64,000 bases of DNA from Phytophthora colocasiae. Its lineage: Eukaryota > Oomycota > Peronosporomycetes > Peronosporales > Peronosporaceae. The notes below the pieces were generated by a model. It made no database searches. It was not told where the DNA came from and was given only the letters and a program-made list of their open reading frames with translations. Position numbers and translations under genes: made by a program. Where the stretch lies: contig JAGKQI010000003.1 in the NCBI GenBank assembly GCA_018806915.1, forward strand, positions 87,676 through 151,675. Direction: 5' to 3'. The stretch's first letter is position 1. Each line of letters begins with the position of its first letter. Positions 58,532 through 64,000 of this stretch are shown piece after piece.

Positions 58532-59099
58532 ACCGCCCCTCCTGGTCACGGTTCGTCAGTGATGGTATCAGAACTTGCGTACCATGGCCAGGCAAAATCG
58601 TCCCGAAGCAATCAGCCGCTACTCAAGTATTCTGGAGCTCAGAGATACTTTGAAGCAATTATTTTCGCCACACTTGAGTCGAACGCCACGTCTTGCAAAA
58701 CCACACATAAAATCTACTGCCACCAACTTCACATCCATAGCTTCGCGAAATACATCCATAAGTCCACACAATCAATTCCTGGATCCACGCAAAGTTGAAC
58801 ATGTCGACGTTTTGAACAGAGATTTGGAACCTCAGAATGCGTTCCTTAAATTTACTGAAATTACTCAGGCTGAAGCACACTACTTTCAGACGTTGCATTC
58901 CTGAAATCGAGTACCAGGAAGGCGCATCAACCTTGATACCGGGAAAACGCTGCATCAGTCTACATTTTTTTTTTTGGGCTGGGATGGCCGCCCCTAGCCT
59001 GCGTTTGCTGGGACACGTACACGCGGTCGCGTGCTGGTGTGACTCTTGAGCTCCGATAATCTAATTGAGTTTGAATGTGTCGGCAGGGCGCCATCCCAT

Positions 59100-62000
59100 G
59101 TCGTATAGCACTTGCGTGGGCTTCGTTCGTCAAGGACCGATTCACCATTTCACCACTTGATTGGAGCTATTTAGAGCACCCGAGGAAGCTTGGGCAATGT
59201 TTCCATCACGGGTAGACGCTTTGAAGTCACATCTGGAAGTCTGGAATCTCCAGTCTGAACTCTGGTATCTCAGTCTGATCCAGATTGGATTTTAAATTCG
59301 TTATGGTTTTCAGAGTTTTTCAGAGTCAAGAATCTTCAGAATCCACATCTCTTGTGAACTTGGGCAGGAACTGTCGCCATAGCAGAATAGAATTGGCTCT
59401 GAAGTCTCAGGTAATCTCTCTGGTCACATGTCCTCCACACGTCTTCACATCCCTGCTGCAGGAGCGTATTCCAGAGTCTAAAAAATGCATCAGAAATCTC
59501 TGAGCTTGCAACGAGGTTTTCAGACGTGCGTCCTTGAGCTTTGTGATAAACCGTAAGACGCATAATGTTCTTCCAGACATTCGAGACGACTTCCTGAAAA
59601 TCCACGCCTGCTTTCACCAGCGGCGGGAGGTTCAGACGATAGAAAGAAGTCAACGGAAGTCTCTGAAAATCTCACATCTCCATCGTGAAATATATCTCAG
59701 AATGTAGGGATCCGAGGTTTGCAGTAGCGTTTTCAGAAACTCTGACGATAATCTTTTCCAGTCACGTGACACGCTTTTCGGGAGCTGGTTAAACCAGTCT
59801 ACGTGCTGATACCTGAAGTTTTAAGCCAGTTCTTGAATGCATTGTCTGGAGAGACCAACCTTCCTGATGGCATGCCATAATTCAGAAAACGCTCCCACCC
59901 AGATGAACTCCATTGCCGACGCGTGCCTCTGGGATCAAAATCCTTCGATAAACTTGGAGTTTATAACAGGTCTGAAGTGTTAACATGAAAAAAGTCTCTC
60001 CATTTGTCCTCAGAGACATCGTCGTGTTCCCACCGTTCCAGAGGCCATCCACGATACCAGACGACGAGCTATCCGAGTCGGAAGCCTGGGTTGTCTGAGC
60101 TTTTTCGAAGTCTGGTGGATTTCTGCTTACTCCAACTTTGGGAAGGCATCCTCGCCATGTTCCGAGCATCTAGGACCCGTTTGGGGTGTCATAACACATC
60201 TTGGTGTCGACGTACGCCATTGTTGCTGCCTTGGCCTGGTCCGGGGAGCCGCCTGGTATATCTGCGGGGTCGTTGTAGCAGCCGTAGTGGTGGCGCCATG
60301 ACTCTCCCCAGCCGTCGCGTGCTTAATGGTTGCCGCTCCACTTGGAGAAGGGAAGTGGATAGAAGGCCGCCAAATCGTTTTAATGGAGTGCAAACCTACC
60401 CCTGCTGACGACTCCTTCTGATCCCCTAACCCCAGTTGCGCCATTTCTGATTTCTGATCCGGATGGTGGGTGCATAGATTTACCCAACTTCAGGGTTTCC
60501 AGTGTTAAACACAATGGTGTTGCAGTTAACTCAAAATCAGGATGACCGACCCTTTACCTCTGGACTTGGGACCAGTGTTTGCTCCAGAAGGTTTCTCAAG
60601 CCTGGCCGGCCCTTGGAAGCGTTGCATGTTCTGAGAACTCTCTTTCTCTCCTGTCGCGCTCGGCTTCCCACGTCTTTCATTCGCTTTGCTTGTAAGAGCT
60701 TCCATTTGAGAAATCCAGTCCCGCTTCATCTTATCAGTTGCACGCACATGTTCGGCTTCAGCTTCGGCTTCCGGCCTCTCGCTGTCGCCAGCGATCGGCA
60801 AACTCTGATTCCAAGACGTTGGTTTTTCCAGAGTTCCAGAGTTCCGTTTTCAGAGTTTCCAGCACTTTGCCGCGCTGCTGACTTCTGAGGTTACTCTCAG
60901 ATACCAGACTTCTGCGTTCTTCGGCGTCGTCAGCGCATCTCTCCGCCTCCAGTCTCGCGTTTTCCGGACTTCAACAAGCGGTCGGTGAGCGTCTGGATCT
61001 CGCGTCTTGCTTCCAAGTCGCGTTGTTCCCGACAGCGATCACGTTCCAGGGACTCCAAGCGTTCTCGGACCCAAGAACTCCATCTGCGCTTGTTCCCATC
61101 CGGCTCTGCCACTCCTGCTGCTGCCTCACTGACATTTCAGTTCAACCTGGAAGCAAGCCCTGATTTTGTGAGAACTTCGAGCTTGAGGTTCGTGCGACTT
61201 GAAGTGATGGAAATCAAGCTGGCTGGAAGATGTTGGCTGGAGATCCTCGTTCTTAAGACTCGAATGTCGGCATGGATGACTCCTTGCTCCCTTGACTTGT
61301 AATGGCCCGGCAGTGGAGCTTCCGATATCTGTTGTCTGAAATCCTGTGGAGAATCTCTGAATGACAACTGGTTTTCAGACGAGCGTCATCTCAGGAATTC
61401 CGAGGGCTTCTTCACCATATCGAATTCGTCCACATCCATTGGCATGCCTCCCTAGAGTTTGAGAGCACTTCAAGCCTCATGAGTATCTCCATCAAGTGGA
61501 AACCACCGTCGCCACTTGTGCATGGGCATCACCAGACCTCCTGCAGAAAGTGGCATGTGTGACGCCGCCCTCGACTCCATGGACATTAAAGACGAATCTG
61601 TTGAGCTTCCACACGCGTAGAAGTCCAAGGGAATCGACGACTGAGTCATCGAGTCCCAATGACACTGGGAATTGGCGTCACCGACATCCGAGTCGCAGTG
61701 CTGGAGATCTTCCAGACATTGGTGTCTCAGATTCCGGTCGCGTGTTATCAGAGCGACTCTCATACTGCGGCAGTGAAGACAGCGACAGCGTTGATAAAGC
61801 TGACGGTGTTGACAGGACTTGTGGGCGCGGCGGTCTCTGCTGTAAGCGCTTGGACCGCGGTGGCTCGTCACTGCTGGAACCATCGGAACTGTGTGTCACT
61901 CGAGTCCGGTCACCCGGAGTCGCGTGACCAATCGTTGTCCTTGACAAGGTCCAGCGTCCTTGTCAGGTAATATACGGTCTGCTTCATCTTGGCTTGCTGT

Positions 62001-63125
62001 GTTTTTCTCGTTCCATGTCTTCCGGGAGTCAGTTCACTTGTAACCTGGAGAGTCACGGTGGCCCACTCAACCAATTCTACACAGCGAGTCGACTCTGAAG
62101 TTCGGACGCCACACTGCGTACTTGAGACTTTCAAGACAGCTGACGCTTGCGTCTGAGACCATGTTGGGAGGAGGTTATGAAATTCGAAACCACTGCACCT
62201 CGTACAGCATTGTCTGAAGAATTGCCACACACTCTGGTGCTGTCCAGCATGCTCATCAGGATCTCGACATGGGAAAGATCTTGGATCCGACCAAAACCAT
62301 GACGCCCTCACGTGCCAGAACTCCTGAGATCCACATATCCTCAGGGAAGATGGAGAACATCGCCACGCGATGTAGTCGCCGGTCGCTGCAGCAGCTTTCT
62401 GGAAAAGCATCAGCACTAGAAAGCTTCATCGTCAGCCACATATACTCGATGCTTGGCAGGACGACCTTGCCCAGCAGTCCATATCTCTCCAGCAGCGGAA
62501 CTCCCGACGCACATACTTCAGAGCACGTTCCCCATCAAGCGAAAGTCAGCCCTCCCAGACTCTTCAGACGGTGTCTTCAGAGAGAATCGTCGGACTTGAT
62601 CAACACGTCATCAGACATCGGTGTGTCTTCAGACTTTACGGATTGCGGAACATGTTCTTCAGAGATTCCGGGTTCTGGTTTCACTTCATCCACGGACTGG
62701 CCAGAAGTTGTCGGAAGTCTGAACACAGATCGATCACTTCCGAGGAGCTCAACCATATCGGCGCCTCCCTCAGAACGCCCTCATCACCACCACGGGCAGT
62801 GGTCATCCTCGTCACCAGAAGCTTCGACTTCTGGCGGGCGCTTCAGAACATTGTTCACCAGAGACAGCAGGGGTGTCTCCTGAGGCTTCTAGCTCTTCAG
62901 TGAGAGGCTGGTCTTCGGCCGCCGGTTCTGAGACGCTCCACACTCTCAGCTGCCTTCTTCTCTCCGGTCAACTTTATCTTCTCGCGGGCCGCCTTCTGGA
63001 TAGCATCCAAGTCTGGTTTGCTCCTCCGGGCGATAGACCCTTGCTATGAACCAGCAGACTGACGTGTCGAAAGTACTCCGGCCACGACCACGGCGTCCTC
63101 CTCTCGTAGATCCTGGCGTAGCCAT
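59100..63125 (-). pseudogene. gag of the second element copy, frame broken throughout
   Basis: Segments match the intact gag in order on the minus strand, e.g. GVDFQEV, MAQLGLGDQKESSAGVGL, RERLESLERDRCREQRDLEA, MSFRDSPQDFRQQISEAPLP. Frame changes occur about every 100-300 bp. Given that flanking array units show the same kind of noise, sequence error is likelier than decay. Confidence 0.8.
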
Positions 63126-63222
63126 GCTTGAATATAAACGCTTGACGGAAACTTTCTCTTTGCCCTTGTATTCTCAAATCGGTGATATCACGATTCCAAA
63201 GATCAGAGCACGCGCACCAGTT

Positions 63223-64000
63223 TGTCGCGAAGTCGGTGAAACTTTGGTCGCGGGCAGGGGCGTATAAGTGAACCCTAGTTATCCACGACTACTGAAAAGG
63301 GGTTTTCAGAGTCGTACAACGGTAGGATTGGCGTGTAGTACCTTGCGGTATCCTCATTGGGTTCGTTGTCTTCGGAAATATGACCCTCGCATGAGTCTGA
63401 GAATGTTTTGTGAAAGAGAAGTTGGGAGTTCCTTGGAGTCTGGTGTCAGTATTCAGGAAATCCTTCCAGGAGCGTTCGGGAGTCGGAATCTCTGGGAACC
63501 AAGGTGGTTTTCCAGGAAGTCAGCTTGATCCCGAAAAGAGGTTAATATGCTCTGAAAGTCTGAAATCGGTGTCTGAATATCACAAATCCAGGAACGAGAT
63601 ACCTGACTTTGGAGATAAACAACCAATATACAAGGTTCGAAAATGTACCCAAATATACAGCCGTTCTTATTCTTTCCTAGGCCCTTGAACGGTGGGCTAA
63701 CACTCCAGGTCAACTAGGGACACTACCAGACACCTGGTCTGTCTGGTATCCCTTTACGTTCATACACCACCCTCTTATATAGAGGAAAATATAAACCAAT
63801 ACAATCGGCTGCATATACAGCAGTCTACCTTGCACTCTGAAAACGACTGTCTAGTTTGGAGAGCCTGTCCAGAGCAGGCAATATGAAATGGGCTACCGCT
63901 AGAACCAAGGCAAACGACCCAACTGGGATATGGAATGAGCGGGTCCTCTCAGGAATCTCTACGTTACCTGATCTCCGCCTAAGGAGTTGGATGAGCGAGA
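63223..64000 (-). repeat. 5' LTR of the second Gag-only element copy, partial
   Basis: Starts TGTCGCGAAGTCGGTG on the plus strand and matches the first 740 or so bases of the clean LTR up to the window edge. Confidence 0.88.

Larger units (their letters stand above)
56757..64000 (-). mobile_element. second copy of the Gag-only LTR element, dense indels, runs off the window
   Basis: Same order as 33259-41102: LTR 56757-58531, internal 58532-63222, second LTR from 63223 to beyond the end. It interrupts the array unit after GGCGCTA, the same position as the first copy. The LTR is 1,775 bp and the internal part 4,691 bp, both about 5% longer than the clean copy, from scattered 1-4 base insertions. 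The gag frame is broken into many pieces. Confidence 0.85.

Overview
The window reads as a nuclear contig of an oomycete, most likely Phytophthora or a close relative. The support is compact genes with very short GT-AG introns (38-77 bp, one of 129 bp), a START-FYVE protein of the type expanded in oomycetes, a giant secreted ELWxxDGT/cadherin-like protein, and Ty1/copia and gag-type LTR elements. The genus is an inference; no marker gene decides it.

Left part (1-21.4 kb) is gene-rich. In order: the NAT10 RNA cytidine acetyltransferase (minus strand, C-terminus cut by the window edge); a Fanzor-type RNA-guided nuclease gene (minus) with all RuvC/zinc-ribbon signatures and one frameshift; a seven-exon CNNM metal transporter (minus); a 2,086-residue secreted protein (plus) divergent from it; a mitochondrial-type lipoyl-domain protein lacking the lipoyl lysine (minus); ribosomal protein eS30 with only a stump of its ubiquitin-like partner (plus), divergent from the lipoyl gene; a coiled-coil protein (plus); and a START-FYVE protein (minus).

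Middle (21.4-24.2 kb): a DNA transposon-like element with inverted ends TGAGAC...GTCTCA flanked by TA. It carries a spliced gene with the DNCSGQNKNN and HTKNSCDRG signatures (DUF7869-type, possible DDE-like transposase).

Right part (24.4-56.8 kb) is a head-to-tail tandem array of roughly 740-890 bp units, each carrying one tRNA-Glu(CTC) gene with A box, B box and T-run terminator. I count 24 uninterrupted tRNA positions and one split one. Between tRNAs every unit has several variable short tandem repeats: a 9-bp CACCTTGAG minisatellite (3 to 9 copies in the units counted), a TG tract (up to about 140 bp), a GA tract and a TTG/TGTG tract. The array is interrupted by a degenerate Ty1/copia element inside the first tRNA (TSD TAGCT), a 231-bp inversion, and a young LTR element with 1,685-bp LTRs that encodes only a 1,281-residue Gag (TSD GCTA).

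From about 52.6 kb to the end the same units, then a second copy of the Gag element at the same site in a unit, recur with dense small indels. LTR and internal region are both about 5% longer than the clean copy. This looks like unpolished long-read sequence near a contig end, so breaks there should not be taken as biology.
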